This document shows positions 28,673-37,372 of a DNA stretch of 64,000 bases, one piece after another. The stretch comes from Fulvivirga maritima (GTDB taxonomy: Bacteria; Bacteroidota; Bacteroidia; Cytophagales; Cyclobacteriaceae). Numbering within the stretch: the first letter of the stretch is position 1; each line of letters opens with the position of its first letter. The translations under genes and the position numbers were made by a program. Under the pieces are notes generated by a model. That model was given only the letters and a program-made list of their open reading frames with translations. It did not search any database and was not told where the DNA came from. Location of the stretch: positions 1,983,501-2,047,500 of the forward strand of contig NZ_CP089980.1 of NCBI RefSeq assembly GCF_021389955.1, read 5' to 3'.

Positions 28673-28921
28673 CATTAAAAAGTGTTTTCTTATTAAATAA
28701 TTAGGTGTTGAAGATTCTTTTTTCCTTAAACTGTGCCGCTCTATAAAGGCATAGCTATAGACTATTTGTTTTTTATATTATTTTATGACCTGATATTGTA
28801 GGTATATCTATAAAAATAAGTTCTGATCTGGATTTTAGATATGATTCTTCAAACTTTAAGTCTATTCAGGAGGTTACTTTAATGTGTTTGTTCCCATAAA
28901 TTTGTAAAACCCCATATCATT
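28673..28921. other. AT-rich spacer after the insertion sequence
   Basis: Together with the end of the element this is a stretch of just over 300 bases without a gene. I see no conserved RNA or long repeat in it, only a candidate promoter at its right end. Confidence 0.5.
28897..28904 (+). promoter_or_regulatory. candidate -7 box for the exported metalloprotease gene
   Basis: TAAATTTG is an exact TAnnTTTG match ending 17 bases before the TTG start codon. The -33 TTG is not clear. Confidence 0.35.
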
Positions 28922-29569
28922 TTGTGTATAAAGAAATATCTCATCGCTTTTTTGTTCTTATGTCCACTCATAATTCATGCTCAGCAGAAAGAGCTTTCTG
29001 AAGAGTATTATGAGAATAAGAAAATTCCTCAATCACTAGAGGCGCCCATTAGGGAAGCTCTGTCGTATTATCCTGAGCTTAAAGATATTTCAATCGACTT
29101 CTTATTTAAAGAGCATATTAATAATGCTGTAATGCAGGCTCAGCCGCGCATAAGAACCTTGTTTAGAAGTAAGTATAATCGTGTGTACAAGATTAAGATG
29201 CAAAAGATGATTTCTTTAAATGATTCTTTAAAGTCTATTTCTACTTTACCTGATGATATTATAGTTGGGTGGGTAGCACATGAGCTAGGTCATATAGTGG
29301 ATTACCTGAATAGAAGTTCTGTTCAAATGGTGGGTTTCGGTATGAGATACTTTACTTCTCGCCGTTATTTAAGAAGAGCGGAACGCAGAGCAGATACTTA
29401 TGCTATAAAGCATGGCTTTGCTGATTATTTAATAAAGACGAAAAAGTATATTCTAATGCGTGATGATCTTCCTGAAGATTACAGAGCAAGAATAGATAAT
29501 CTTTATATCTCTCCTGAAGAAGTTCATGATATTGAGCAGAGTGTAGGCACACCTACTTCTACTTTCTAA
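28922..29569 (+). CDS. small exported zinc-metallopeptidase-like protein
   Basis: A 215-residue protein with a signal peptide (about residues 1-20, ending HAQQ) and a zinc-protease motif HELGH at 120-124 inside VGWVAHELGHIVDYLNR. A downstream AERRAD at 153-158 could supply the third ligand (Glu154) as in M48-type gluzincins. The start is TTG at 28922; no in-frame ATG gives the signal peptide. It is not a full M48 HtpX-like protein because it lacks membrane helices and is short. Its function is unknown. Its neighbours are the insertion sequence and the tRNA genes. Confidence 0.75.
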   Translation: MCIKKYLIAFLFLCPLIIHAQQKELSEEYYENKKIPQSLEAPIREALSYYPELKDISIDFLFKEHINNAVMQAQPRIRTLFRSKYNRVYKIKMQKMISLNDSLKSISTLPDDIIVGWVAHELGHIVDYLNRSSVQMVGFGMRYFTSRRYLRRAERRADTYAIKHGFADYLIKTKKYILMRDDLPEDYRARIDNLYISPEEVHDIEQSVGTPTSTF

Positions 29570-29598
29570 TATTTATTTTCTAAAGCCTATAAAACACA

Positions 29599-29633
29599 AA
29601 ACCCCTGAAAATCTTATCGATTAACAGGGGTTT
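29599..29633 (-). terminator. terminator of the tRNA transcript (possibly bidirectional)
   Basis: AAACCCCTG at 29599-29607 pairs with CAGGGGTTT at 29625-29633. On the minus strand the stem is followed by T-rich sequence and lies just 3' of tRNA-Leu. On plus it could also stop the metalloprotease transcript. Confidence 0.65.
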
Positions 29634-29636
29634 GAG

Positions 29637-29721
29637 TACCCGGGGCGGGACTTGAACCCGCACGAACACAATGTTCACAGGATTTTAAGTCCTGCGTGTC
29701 TACCAATTCCACCACCCGGGC
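29637..29721 (-). tRNA. tRNA-Leu (anticodon UAA)
   Basis: An 85-base tRNA with a long variable arm. Acceptor GCCCGGG pairs with CCCGGGT (one G-U), anticodon stem-loop CAGGACTTAAAATCCTG has anticodon TAA, T-arm GCGGGTTCAAGTCCCGC, discriminator A, and no encoded CCA. The long extra arm and A discriminator fit leucine. Confidence 0.95.
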
Positions 29722-29788
29722 GTAAGCTACGGCGTAGCCTAGTTTTACCTTAAAAATAAAGCCTGCTCGTGTGCAGGCGATGTTTCTG

Positions 29789-29861
<73 letters not shown>

Positions 29862-29961
29862 TTTTTTAAGCTTCTCACTAGCTATCTTGCTAAGTGGACT
29901 GCAAATGTATAAAAGCCTTTTTAATTTACAATGGGTTAGTGAGAAAAAACTTAAATTTTTT

Positions 29962-30306
29962 TTAGTGGAAGTTCTGTCCACCAAATAAATATTGAGTGAA
30001 CTCCTTCATTTTCTGGAAGATAATGTTCTTGTTCCTTGCTAAAAATAATATTATAAAAATCCCTACATAAATAAGAGACACTATAAGGTAGCCCATTAGC
30101 TCTGACTCTGTAACACGGTTCAGATAAAGAGCCAGGCCTATGCTGGCAAAGAGCACAGCAAAGCATAGCATGACCATCATAACCACCACAAGGGCAATTT
30201 TGGAAATGGCTTCGCCTATCTCTTCTTTCACCTGGCTTTTTAGCTTGTCTACTTTATGCTCTACAATATCGATAGGCTTACGTGCTATGCGGCTGAGAAA
30301 TGACAT
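29962..30306 (-). CDS. Holin-X-like (phage holin superfamily III) membrane protein
   Basis: A 114-residue protein with an N-terminal amphipathic, charged helix and two hydrophobic helices (about residues 37-62 and 72-92), fitting the 'Putative Actinobacterial Holin-X' family. Despite the name, chromosomal members sit with YtxH-type stress proteins and are not phage lysis genes. It ends the minus-strand trio with the YtxH-like and YkvA-like genes, 1 base from the YtxH-like gene. The function in the envelope is not known. Confidence 0.7.
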   Translation of the reverse strand: MSFLSRIARKPIDIVEHKVDKLKSQVKEEIGEAISKIALVVVMMVMLCFAVLFASIGLALYLNRVTESELMGYLIVSLIYVGIFIILFLARNKNIIFQKMKEFTQYLFGGQNFH

Positions 30307-30307
30307 A

Positions 30308-30517
30308 TTATTTTGTAACCTTTTCGGCTTCTTGTTTGAGAAGTTTTGCTTTTTCAGCTCCGAAGTTCACTAAGTCGTTAGCAACGTCTTTTACGGTGCC
30401 TTCAATTTTTTTGTAGGTTTCAGAGCCTTTTTCTGGAGCTAGTAATACACCTAATACAGTTCCTATTCCCATACCGGCTGCTAGTCCAGCCAAAAATTTT
30501 AAATTTCCGTTGTCCAT
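30308..30517 (-). CDS. YtxH-domain protein
   Basis: A 69-residue protein: a Gly-rich hydrophobic helix (AGLAAGMGIGTVLGVLLAP) ending in the YtxH signature APEKGSET, followed by a charged helix. YtxH proteins are small, membrane-associated and stress-linked, with no defined biochemical role. It lies 11 bases after the YkvA-like gene and next to the Holin-X-like gene, so the three probably form one operon. Confidence 0.8.
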   Translation of the reverse strand: MDNGNLKFLAGLAAGMGIGTVLGVLLAPEKGSETYKKIEGTVKDVANDLVNFGAEKAKLLKQEAEKVTK

Positions 30518-30528
30518 AATTGTTGATT

Positions 30529-31065
30529 TTATTGGTTGTCGTCTATATTAATTGAACTTACTGATTCCCAGTTTTCGAATTCTTCAATCTCTTCCTTCAA
30601 ACCATTATATACCCATACTATTACTGCTATGTCATCGGCCAGGCCCAGAATGGGTATAAAATCAGGAATAAAATCCAGCACCCACACAAAGTACACCAAG
30701 CCTCCTACCACTCTTAGCAGAGCACTAGTGGGTATTTTGGTATATAAACCATTGTAATAGGCTTTAATCATACGTATGAGTACAGCTGTTTTGTGCTTAA
30801 ACTCACGCTGAATATTATTTCTGTTACTCTCTTCTTTAAGTTTTTCAAAAGCATGCTGAAGAAGACGGAATATTTTACTTTTACTATAAGATATCTTTTC
30901 TGCAATACTCATAGCTAATGCAAAAACCTTGGATTCTAAAACTGCTGTTAATTTTGAATTATCAGTTTGGGAATCTTGTTCTGTACTCGCCGGTTTCGCT
31001 TTAGAGCTTCTAGCTTTTGTTTTAGCTCCGGCTTTGCTGTTGGTTGTTGTTTTAGTTGTAGCCAT
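30529..31065 (-). CDS. YkvA-family (DUF1232) protein
   Basis: A 178-residue protein. The first 45 residues are Lys/Thr/Ala/Ser-rich and look disordered. The DUF1232 core lies in the C-terminal half with the signature YFVWVLDFIPDFIPILGLADDIAVIVWV, written here only by its flanks (LDFIPDFIP then LGLADDIAVI). DUF1232 proteins are small membrane-associated proteins of unknown function. It heads the trio with the YtxH-like and Holin-X-like genes. Confidence 0.78.
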   Translation of the reverse strand: MATTKTTTNSKAGAKTKARSSKAKPASTEQDSQTDNSKLTAVLESKVFALAMSIAEKISYSKSKIFRLLQHAFEKLKEESNRNNIQREFKHKTAVLIRMIKAYYNGLYTKIPTSALLRVVGGLVYFVWVLDFIPDFIPILGLADDIAVIVWVYNGLKEEIEEFENWESVSSINIDDNQ

Positions 31066-31219
31066 GGTAGTTTAAGTTATAAATATCGTGCCTCAATTAA
31101 TTTAACTAAATAATTGAAAAATTGCAGTCTAATGGCATAATTATAATTTTTTAACAGCTAAAAGCTGTAGATGTTTAGAATACTTTTGAGAGGAAACTCT
31201 ACAATCTAGATTAAGAAAA

Positions 31220-32593
31220 TTGTACGCAATAGTAGATATAGAAACAACGGGGGGCTTTGCCGGTAGTGGTAGAATTACCGAAGTGGCCATAGTAATTCAT
31301 GACGGGGAACAGGTGATAGATACTTATGAAACGCTCATAAATCCTGAGCAATTTATACCATCTTATATTTCTGGCCTCACTGGCATTGATCAGTCTATGG
31401 TAGATTCTGCTCCGCTTTTTAAAGAAGTGGCTGAGGAAATGAGTGAAATGCTAGCGGATAAAATTTTTGTGGCACATAATGTTCACTTTGATTATTCATT
31501 TCTCAAAAGAGAGTTTGAGAATGTAGGCATTACTTTTAGTCCTAAGAGGTTATGTACGGTAAGGCTAAGTAGAAATGTGTTTCCTGGTTTAAGATCATAT
31601 GGTCTGGGTAATTTGTGTGAGCAGCTGGATATTGATATTCAGAATAGGCACCGTGCCGGGGGAGATGCCCACGCTACGGCTATTTTATTTGAACGAATTA
31701 TTAAAGGCTCACCTGAAATAGTAGAGGCGGCGCTAAAGAGAAATTCCAAGGAAACTACATTGCCTCCAAACCTTCCAAAACAAGAATATAGCAGCTTGCC
31801 GGAACTACCCGGGGTATATTACTTTCATGATCAGCATGGCAATGTGATATATGTAGGCAAGGCCATTAATATTAAAAAACGAATTACTGGCCATTTTTCA
31901 GGAACCAGCAAGCATAAACGAAATCAATTTATTAGGAATGAGATTCATCATATCAGCTTTGAACTGACAGGAAATGAGCTGGTGGCGTTGTTATTAGAAT
32001 CTCAGGAGATCAAGCGGCTTTGGCCCAAGTATAATCAATCGCAGAAGGTGAAGAGCAATCCTTGGGCTATTTATAAATATGAGGATAGAGATGGCTATCT
32101 ACGTATGAATGTGAGTAAAAGAGTGAAAGGGCTTATGCCTCTTATAACTTTTCATGCTCATACTGATGCCTGGCATTTTATGATTGATAAAGTAAAAGAG
32201 TTTGATCTTTGTCCAAAATTATCAGGGATACAAAAAAGTGAAGGAGCTTGTTATGACCTTGAGTTAGGTAAGTGTCATGGTGCTTGTGATGGTAAAGAGT
32301 CTGCTGATGATTATAATAAGAGAGTAAATGAAGCTATTCTATCTTTTCAGCAAGGCGCAGATAAATCATTTGCCATATTAGGAGAGGGCAGAACGGAAGA
32401 TGAGCAGGCAGTAGTACTAGTTGAAAAGGGTGTTTATCATGGCTTTGGTTTCTGCGAGAAGGGAATGCAGATGGTAAGTTTGGATGACATTAAAAATGTA
32501 GTTACTAATTATAAAACTACGGCAGAAATAGACCATTACATACAGAATTATACCAGCAGTGTGGAGGCACAGATTATTGAGCTTGATGTTTAA
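31220..32593 (+). CDS. DEDD exonuclease fused to a GIY-YIG endonuclease domain
   Basis: A 457-residue fusion. Residues 1-165 are a DnaQ-type 3'-5' exonuclease: Asp6-x-Glu8 in VDIETTG, HNVHFDYSFL, and HRAGGDAHAT as ExoIII. From residue 196 a UvrC/Cho-like GIY-YIG domain follows (LPGVYYFHDQHGNVIYVGKA then IKKRITGHF), and a C-terminal Cys-containing part resembles that after the nuclease in Cho. The start is TTG at 31220, placing Met directly before the catalytic Asp6. It probably trims and incises damaged DNA as an alternative to UvrC. It overlaps the phosphoesterase gene tail-to-tail by 20 bases. Confidence 0.88.
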   Translation: MYAIVDIETTGGFAGSGRITEVAIVIHDGEQVIDTYETLINPEQFIPSYISGLTGIDQSMVDSAPLFKEVAEEMSEMLADKIFVAHNVHFDYSFLKREFENVGITFSPKRLCTVRLSRNVFPGLRSYGLGNLCEQLDIDIQNRHRAGGDAHATAILFERIIKGSPEIVEAALKRNSKETTLPPNLPKQEYSSLPELPGVYYFHDQHGNVIYVGKAINIKKRITGHFSGTSKHKRNQFIRNEIHHISFELTGNELVALLLESQEIKRLWPKYNQSQKVKSNPWAIYKYEDRDGYLRMNVSKRVKGLMPLITFHAHTDAWHFMIDKVKEFDLCPKLSGIQKSEGACYDLELGKCHGACDGKESADDYNKRVNEAILSFQQGADKSFAILGEGRTEDEQAVVLVEKGVYHGFGFCEKGMQMVSLDDIKNVVTNYKTTAEIDHYIQNYTSSVEAQIIELDV

Positions 32594-33275
32594 TACGGCC
32601 ACTACCTTTTGGGTACATGGTGTCTACCCGGTCGCTAATAAACGTTTCTTTACTGTCTATATCCATAAGTGACAGTACGCCGTTCCAACCAGCTCCTGTA
32701 TCCATACACCATACTTCGCAAGCTTTTATGGGGTGAAAAAGATCATAGTTATGAATAGGAGTATGGCCTATGTATATTTCTTCGAAAGCAGATAGCTGTT
32801 GTTCATTATTATTTTGATAGGCATCAAAAGCTATTTTAAATAATGATCTATCCCACAGAAAGATGTTAGAGCCTTGAGCTTCCAGCGGTATGCCAGGTTC
32901 AATGCCAGCGTGTACAAACAGTTTGTTATCTTCTAAATAATATAAAAAGGCCTTTTTTAATAAATTATAATGGGCTTTAGGCATGCCATCAGGGTAGCTG
33001 TTAACAGTGGCGGCTCCCCCTTGATTAAGCCAGAGGCTGTCTGGCTCATTAGTTCTTGCCCACTCTTCGGCCCAGAAATCATGATTCCCTTTTACAAGGG
33101 TAAGATTTTTGATTTTTAAAAGCTCTTCCAGTGCCAGGTTAGTTTCTGGCCAGCCGTCACACACATCACCCAGGCATATTAGGTGATCTTCTTCATAAGA
33201 AAAATGTGCCTTTTGGAGGCATTGAATTAAAGCTTTGTAAGCTCCATGAATATCACCTATAACAAATCGTCTCAT
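32574..33275 (-). CDS. calcineurin-like metallophosphoesterase (Ser/Thr phosphatase type)
   Basis: A 233-residue protein with all the metal-binding motifs of the family: GDIHG at residues 7-11, GDVCDG, GNHDFW (GNHD), and LFVHAGIEPG. It is close to bacterial PrpA/ApaH-like protein phosphatases. It could remove phosphate from proteins or cleave dinucleoside polyphosphates; the substrate is not visible. Its 3' end overlaps the Exo/GIY-YIG gene by 20 bases on the opposite strand. Confidence 0.87.
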   Translation of the reverse strand: MRRFVIGDIHGAYKALIQCLQKAHFSYEEDHLICLGDVCDGWPETNLALEELLKIKNLTLVKGNHDFWAEEWARTNEPDSLWLNQGGAATVNSYPDGMPKAHYNLLKKAFLYYLEDNKLFVHAGIEPGIPLEAQGSNIFLWDRSLFKIAFDAYQNNNEQQLSAFEEIYIGHTPIHNYDLFHPIKACEVWCMDTGAGWNGVLSLMDIDSKETFISDRVDTMYPKGSGRIKHQAQ

Positions 33276-33418
33276 ATATTATTAATAAGATATGCAAATA
33301 AATGTTAAATATTGACCAGTTAGTCGTAAAGCCTAACCCTTTGTAAAAATTTTAAAGCTAAATATATATTATTGCAATAGTTTTACAGTTGTACTAATAA
33401 ACTTAACCAATCTTAGGA

Positions 33419-34411
33419 ATGGACGAATCAATATCTACAGTAGATAAGAAAAGAGAGTATCAGGACAAAATTAAGCAGGTATTTTCAGAAGTAGGAAAAG
33501 TGGTGGTAGGCCAGGAGGCTATGATAAACAGGCTGCTTATAGGGCTGTTTACCCAAAGCCATATTTTGCTGGAAGGGGTACCCGGAATAGCCAAAACTTT
33601 AACTGTAAGTACTTTATCTAAAGTATTACATCTCGATTTTCAAAGGATTCAATTTACACCAGATTTATTGCCGGCAGACCTTATTGGTACTATGATTTAT
33701 AATCAGAAGCTTGCCAAGTTTGAGGTGAAGCAAGGGCCGATATTTGCCAATATGATTCTGGCTGATGAGATTAACCGTTCTCCTGCTAAAGTGCAGTCGG
33801 CATTATTAGAAGCTATGCAGGAAAAGCAAGTGACCATTGGTGAAACTACTTTCCAACTCGACAGGCCATTTTTGGTACTTGCAACCCAAAACCCGGTAGA
33901 TCAGGAGGGAACTTACCCATTACCAGAGGCTCAGGTAGACCGCTTTATGATGAAGGTATATGTAGATTATCCTACAAAAGAGCAGGAGCTGGAGGTGATG
34001 CGTAGAATCTCAAATATGACTTTTGATTACACCGTGAATACAGTGCTTTCTAAAGAAGATGTATTTGCGATCAGAAATGAGATTAATAACGTTACTATTT
34101 CTGAGTCTCTAGAAAAATATATAGTAGAAATAGTATATGCTACCAGAGATCCTAAATCTTATGGCTTAAACAAAGAGGCCGAATACATTCAATTTGGTGT
34201 TTCTCCTAGAGCAACTATTAACCTGAATTTGGCATCTAAAGCAATCGCTTACTTTGAAGGAAGAGATTATGTGCTACCAGAAGATATTAAGGAAGTAGCT
34301 CCTGATGTGCTAAATCACAGAATAATACTAAACTATGAGGCTGAAGCCGATAATATAAAGACACATCAGATCATTGATTCTATTCTCAATAAAATACCAA
34401 TTAACAATTAG
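33419..34411 (+). CDS. MoxR-family AAA+ ATPase
   Basis: A 330-residue AAA_3 ATPase. Walker A GVPGIAKT at residues 53-60, Walker B with ILADEINRSPAKVQSALLEA, sensor 1 FLVLATQNPVDQEG, and the C-terminal lid with FGVSPRATINL. MoxR proteins act as chaperones that switch on partner proteins, often with VWA-domain and DUF58 genes next door; none follows here, where a terminator ends the transcript. ATG start. Confidence 0.93.
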   Translation: MDESISTVDKKREYQDKIKQVFSEVGKVVVGQEAMINRLLIGLFTQSHILLEGVPGIAKTLTVSTLSKVLHLDFQRIQFTPDLLPADLIGTMIYNQKLAKFEVKQGPIFANMILADEINRSPAKVQSALLEAMQEKQVTIGETTFQLDRPFLVLATQNPVDQEGTYPLPEAQVDRFMMKVYVDYPTKEQELEVMRRISNMTFDYTVNTVLSKEDVFAIRNEINNVTISESLEKYIVEIVYATRDPKSYGLNKEAEYIQFGVSPRATINLNLASKAIAYFEGRDYVLPEDIKEVAPDVLNHRIILNYEAEADNIKTHQIIDSILNKIPINN

Positions 34412-34460
34412 TTAATATATAGATTATAGCACCTATTTCTTTATAATAGTTAAAAATGTA

Positions 34461-34489
34461 AAGCCATCTCATTCCGGAGATGGCTTTTT
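34461..34489 (+). terminator. rho-independent terminator after the MoxR gene
   Basis: Stem AAGCCATCTC / GAGATGGCTT with loop ATTCCG, followed by TTT. Confidence 0.8.
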
Positions 34490-34550
34490 GTTAATATTGG
34501 GATAAAACACCTTTTCTGTTCTTTAACAAATAGTTAATATAGATGTCGAC

Positions 34551-34578
34551 TTGACTTAACAATTAAACTCCACATTTG
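34551..34578 (+). promoter_or_regulatory. candidate promoter for the TonB-dependent receptor gene
   Basis: TTG at 34551-34553, then 17 bases, then CACATTTG (one mismatch to TAnnTTTG), ending 25 bases before the ATG. Confidence 0.35.
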
Positions 34579-34603
34579 CAGCGAATTTAATTTGGTTGCA
34601 AAA

Positions 34604-37351
34604 ATGAAAAATTTATTAATCGTGTTTTTATCCCTAATGGGCATAACAGCTATGGCTCAGAAAGGGACTGTTAAAGGTTTGGTGAAGGATAAACAGACCG
34701 GCGAAGAAATCATCGGTGCCAATGTTTTTGTAGAAGGTACTTCTACAGGTGCTGCTACTGACATCATGGGGAATTTCCAATTCCAGGTAGAGCCAGGAAC
34801 TTACAACCTTATCGCTACTTTTATTGGTTACGCTAATTTCAAAATTCAGGATCTGACTGTTGGAGCAGGTGAGGTAGTTGAACTTACTGTTCTGCTTCAA
34901 ACGGACGATGTTCAGTTAGAAGAGGTGGTGGTAACTGCTAAGGCTGATCAAACTTCTGAAAATCTTCTTCTTTTAGAAAGAAAAAATGCTGTCGAAATTA
35001 AGCAAAGCATTGGAGCCCAAGAACTATCTAGGAAAGGAGTTGGTGATGCTCAGGCAGCGGTAACTAAGGTTACTGGTGTTAGTAAGCAGGAAGGTGTTAA
35101 AAACGTATTTGTAAGAGGACTAGGAGATAGATACAATTCTACTTCATTAAACGGTCTTCCTCTTCCATCAGAGGATCCTGAATATAAAAACATCTCTTTA
35201 GACTTCTTCTCTACCAGTATTATTAATAGTGTAGATATAAATAAGACATTTAATCCATCAATTTTTGGAGATGTTGATGGTGCTAACATTAACATAGTTT
35301 CTAAAGAGTTATTCGAAGATCAGGAACTAAGAGTAAGCTTATCTGCCGGGCTAAATACAGGTGCTGTTGGCCAAGATTTCCTTCGTCCGGATGGTTCAAA
35401 TATGTTAGGAACAGGTTTAAGTGAGGAGAGTCCTATTACTGATCTTACTCAGTATGATTTTAACAATAGCTTTAAACCCTCTACTGTAAGCATGCCACTT
35501 AACAGCTCTTTCTCTATAAGTGGGGGAAAAAGACTAGATGTTGGTTCTCATAAGCTAGATGCATTTTTAGTAGCATCAGTTCAAAATGAATATGTATATA
35601 AAGAAGGTATAACAAGATCAGCAGTAAGCTCAGATGGTGGAGCTGGTAGAGATTACACTTACAAAGCTTTCGATTATAATGTGGCTCAGATCTTCATGGG
35701 TAATTTTAACTATGATCTGTCTACTAATATAGATTTGTCTTATAATACCATGTACATCCACAATAACAGTCAAATGGTTGGGGAGTATGCTGGTCAGGCA
35801 CAAAACCTTACAGAAGTGGATGGTAGGTCTGCTTTTATTAGAAGGCAACAGGTTAATGACAATGATCTTTTTGTGAATCAGCTTTTAGCAGATGTTTCTC
35901 TTTCTAATAAGATTAATTTAAACTTGGCGGGATCATTTAACTCTATCAGAGGATCCGAGCCAGATAGAAGAACAAACACATTCTTGCTGGATGAAAACAC
36001 TGGTAAATATTCAGTGGCGGCTGGTAGCGCTGGCTTAAATCATAGATTCTTCTCAACTCTTGAGGAGGATGATGTTAATGCAGAAGCTATATTCAGTTAT
36101 GCATTAAAAGGAGATAAAGATGGAGCTAGTAAATTTGAGTTAGGTTATTCTTACAGAAATACTCAAAGAAATTTCGGGTATAGACAATTCAGTTTTGATT
36201 TCGCCAACCAGGCACCTGTAGATATTAATAACCCTGATGCGACATTATTTAATCAACAGTCAATTAATGATGATATATTTAGATTAATCACTACTCGTGG
36301 ATTTAATCAAGAGCAGATTGATGTTTTCGCACCAGATACCTATGACGGATCTAAGATTATTCACTCTGCTATAGCTAACTTCAACTATGAACTTTCTGAT
36401 AGATTTGTTTTAGGAGCCGGAGTAAGGTATGAGACAGTTAGACAGGAAGTAATTTGGGATTTCAACCAGGATCGTAATGAATATGGCGAAAACTTGTCAG
36501 AAAGAAACCCTAACTATATTCTTCCGAGTTTTAACTTAAAGTATTCACTGTCAGAAAATGACATTATTAGACTAGCGGCTAGTAAATCATATACTTTCCC
36601 GCAGTTTAAGGAAGTAGCTCCGTTCTTATATGAAGATGTTAACTTCTCAAGTTTTGGTAACCCAGATCTTAAGCCTGCTGATAACTATAATGTTGATTTA
36701 AAATTTGAGAAGTATTTTGGTAAGGGAAATCTATTTGCGGTAACTGGTTTCTATAAGCATATTGAAAATGCTATCAACCGTGTTCTTGTAACTTCAGCAG
36801 CGACAGAATTGTCTTATGTAAATACAGGTAATGCTGATGTTTCAGGTATAGAACTCGAATTCCAGAAGAAAATTTGGGAGAAGCAGAAAGATGATAAATT
36901 CAGCTCGTTCTCAGTTGGAGTTAATGCTTCTTATCTGTACTCCAAGCAAAAGTTAGAAGACGATCCTGATGATAAACTTACTGTTCTATTCACGCATGAT
37001 GAGGCTGAATTAGAAGGTGCATCACCCCTTTTATTAAATGCTGATATCTCTTACAAGTCAGAAACGGAAAACAAAGGCATAACTGCAGCATTAGTGTTCA
37101 ATTATTTCAGTGATCGTATTTATACAATTGGTACTGCTGATAGAGATAACATTATGGAAAAGGGGATACCAACTTTGGACATAATTTCTTCATATAGATT
37201 TAACAAAAATTTTCAAGTTGATTTCAAAGCACAGAATATCTTAGACCCTGAATATAAGTTATCTCAAGATATCGGATCTGGTGAAAGTTTTGTGATTCAA
37301 AACTTTCAGAGAGGAGCTAAGATTTCTTTGGGATTAACCTTTAAACTTTAA
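34604..37351 (+). CDS. TonB-dependent outer-membrane receptor
   Basis: About 915 residues from ATG 34604 (TTG 34592 is an alternative). Signal peptide ending MAMAQ-like (ITAMAQKG), then a carboxypeptidase-regulatory-like beta-sandwich (about 20-105: GTVKGLVKDKQTGEEIIGAN), a plug domain (about 110-235, including VEIKQSIGAQELSRKG and VFVRGLGDRYNSTSLNG), and a 22-strand barrel ending ISLGLTFKL. Unlike SusC proteins it is not followed by a SusD-like gene but, 21 bases on, by a beta-helix lipoprotein. It imports an unknown substrate across the outer membrane using the TonB system. Confidence 0.93.
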   Translation: MKNLLIVFLSLMGITAMAQKGTVKGLVKDKQTGEEIIGANVFVEGTSTGAATDIMGNFQFQVEPGTYNLIATFIGYANFKIQDLTVGAGEVVELTVLLQTDDVQLEEVVVTAKADQTSENLLLLERKNAVEIKQSIGAQELSRKGVGDAQAAVTKVTGVSKQEGVKNVFVRGLGDRYNSTSLNGLPLPSEDPEYKNISLDFFSTSIINSVDINKTFNPSIFGDVDGANINIVSKELFEDQELRVSLSAGLNTGAVGQDFLRPDGSNMLGTGLSEESPITDLTQYDFNNSFKPSTVSMPLNSSFSISGGKRLDVGSHKLDAFLVASVQNEYVYKEGITRSAVSSDGGAGRDYTYKAFDYNVAQIFMGNFNYDLSTNIDLSYNTMYIHNNSQMVGEYAGQAQNLTEVDGRSAFIRRQQVNDNDLFVNQLLADVSLSNKINLNLAGSFNSIRGSEPDRRTNTFLLDENTGKYSVAAGSAGLNHRFFSTLEEDDVNAEAIFSYALKGDKDGASKFELGYSYRNTQRNFGYRQFSFDFANQAPVDINNPDATLFNQQSINDDIFRLITTRGFNQEQIDVFAPDTYDGSKIIHSAIANFNYELSDRFVLGAGVRYETVRQEVIWDFNQDRNEYGENLSERNPNYILPSFNLKYSLSENDIIRLAASKSYTFPQFKEVAPFLYEDVNFSSFGNPDLKPADNYNVDLKFEKYFGKGNLFAVTGFYKHIENAINRVLVTSAATELSYVNTGNADVSGIELEFQKKIWEKQKDDKFSSFSVGVNASYLYSKQKLEDDPDDKLTVLFTHDEAELEGASPLLLNADISYKSETENKGITAALVFNYFSDRIYTIGTADRDNIMEKGIPTLDIISSYRFNKNFQVDFKAQNILDPEYKLSQDIGSGESFVIQNFQRGAKISLGLTFKL

Positions 37352-37372
37352 ACTCTAAATAACTTATTGATT

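Noticed and set aside
27566-28921. A gene interrupted by the insertion sequence
   Set aside because: Removing the element and one target copy leaves no open frame across the junction.
29962-31065. Holin-like gene as a sign of a prophage
   Set aside because: The neighbours are YtxH- and YkvA-type chromosomal genes and tRNAs; no integrase, capsid, lysin or terminase gene is present.
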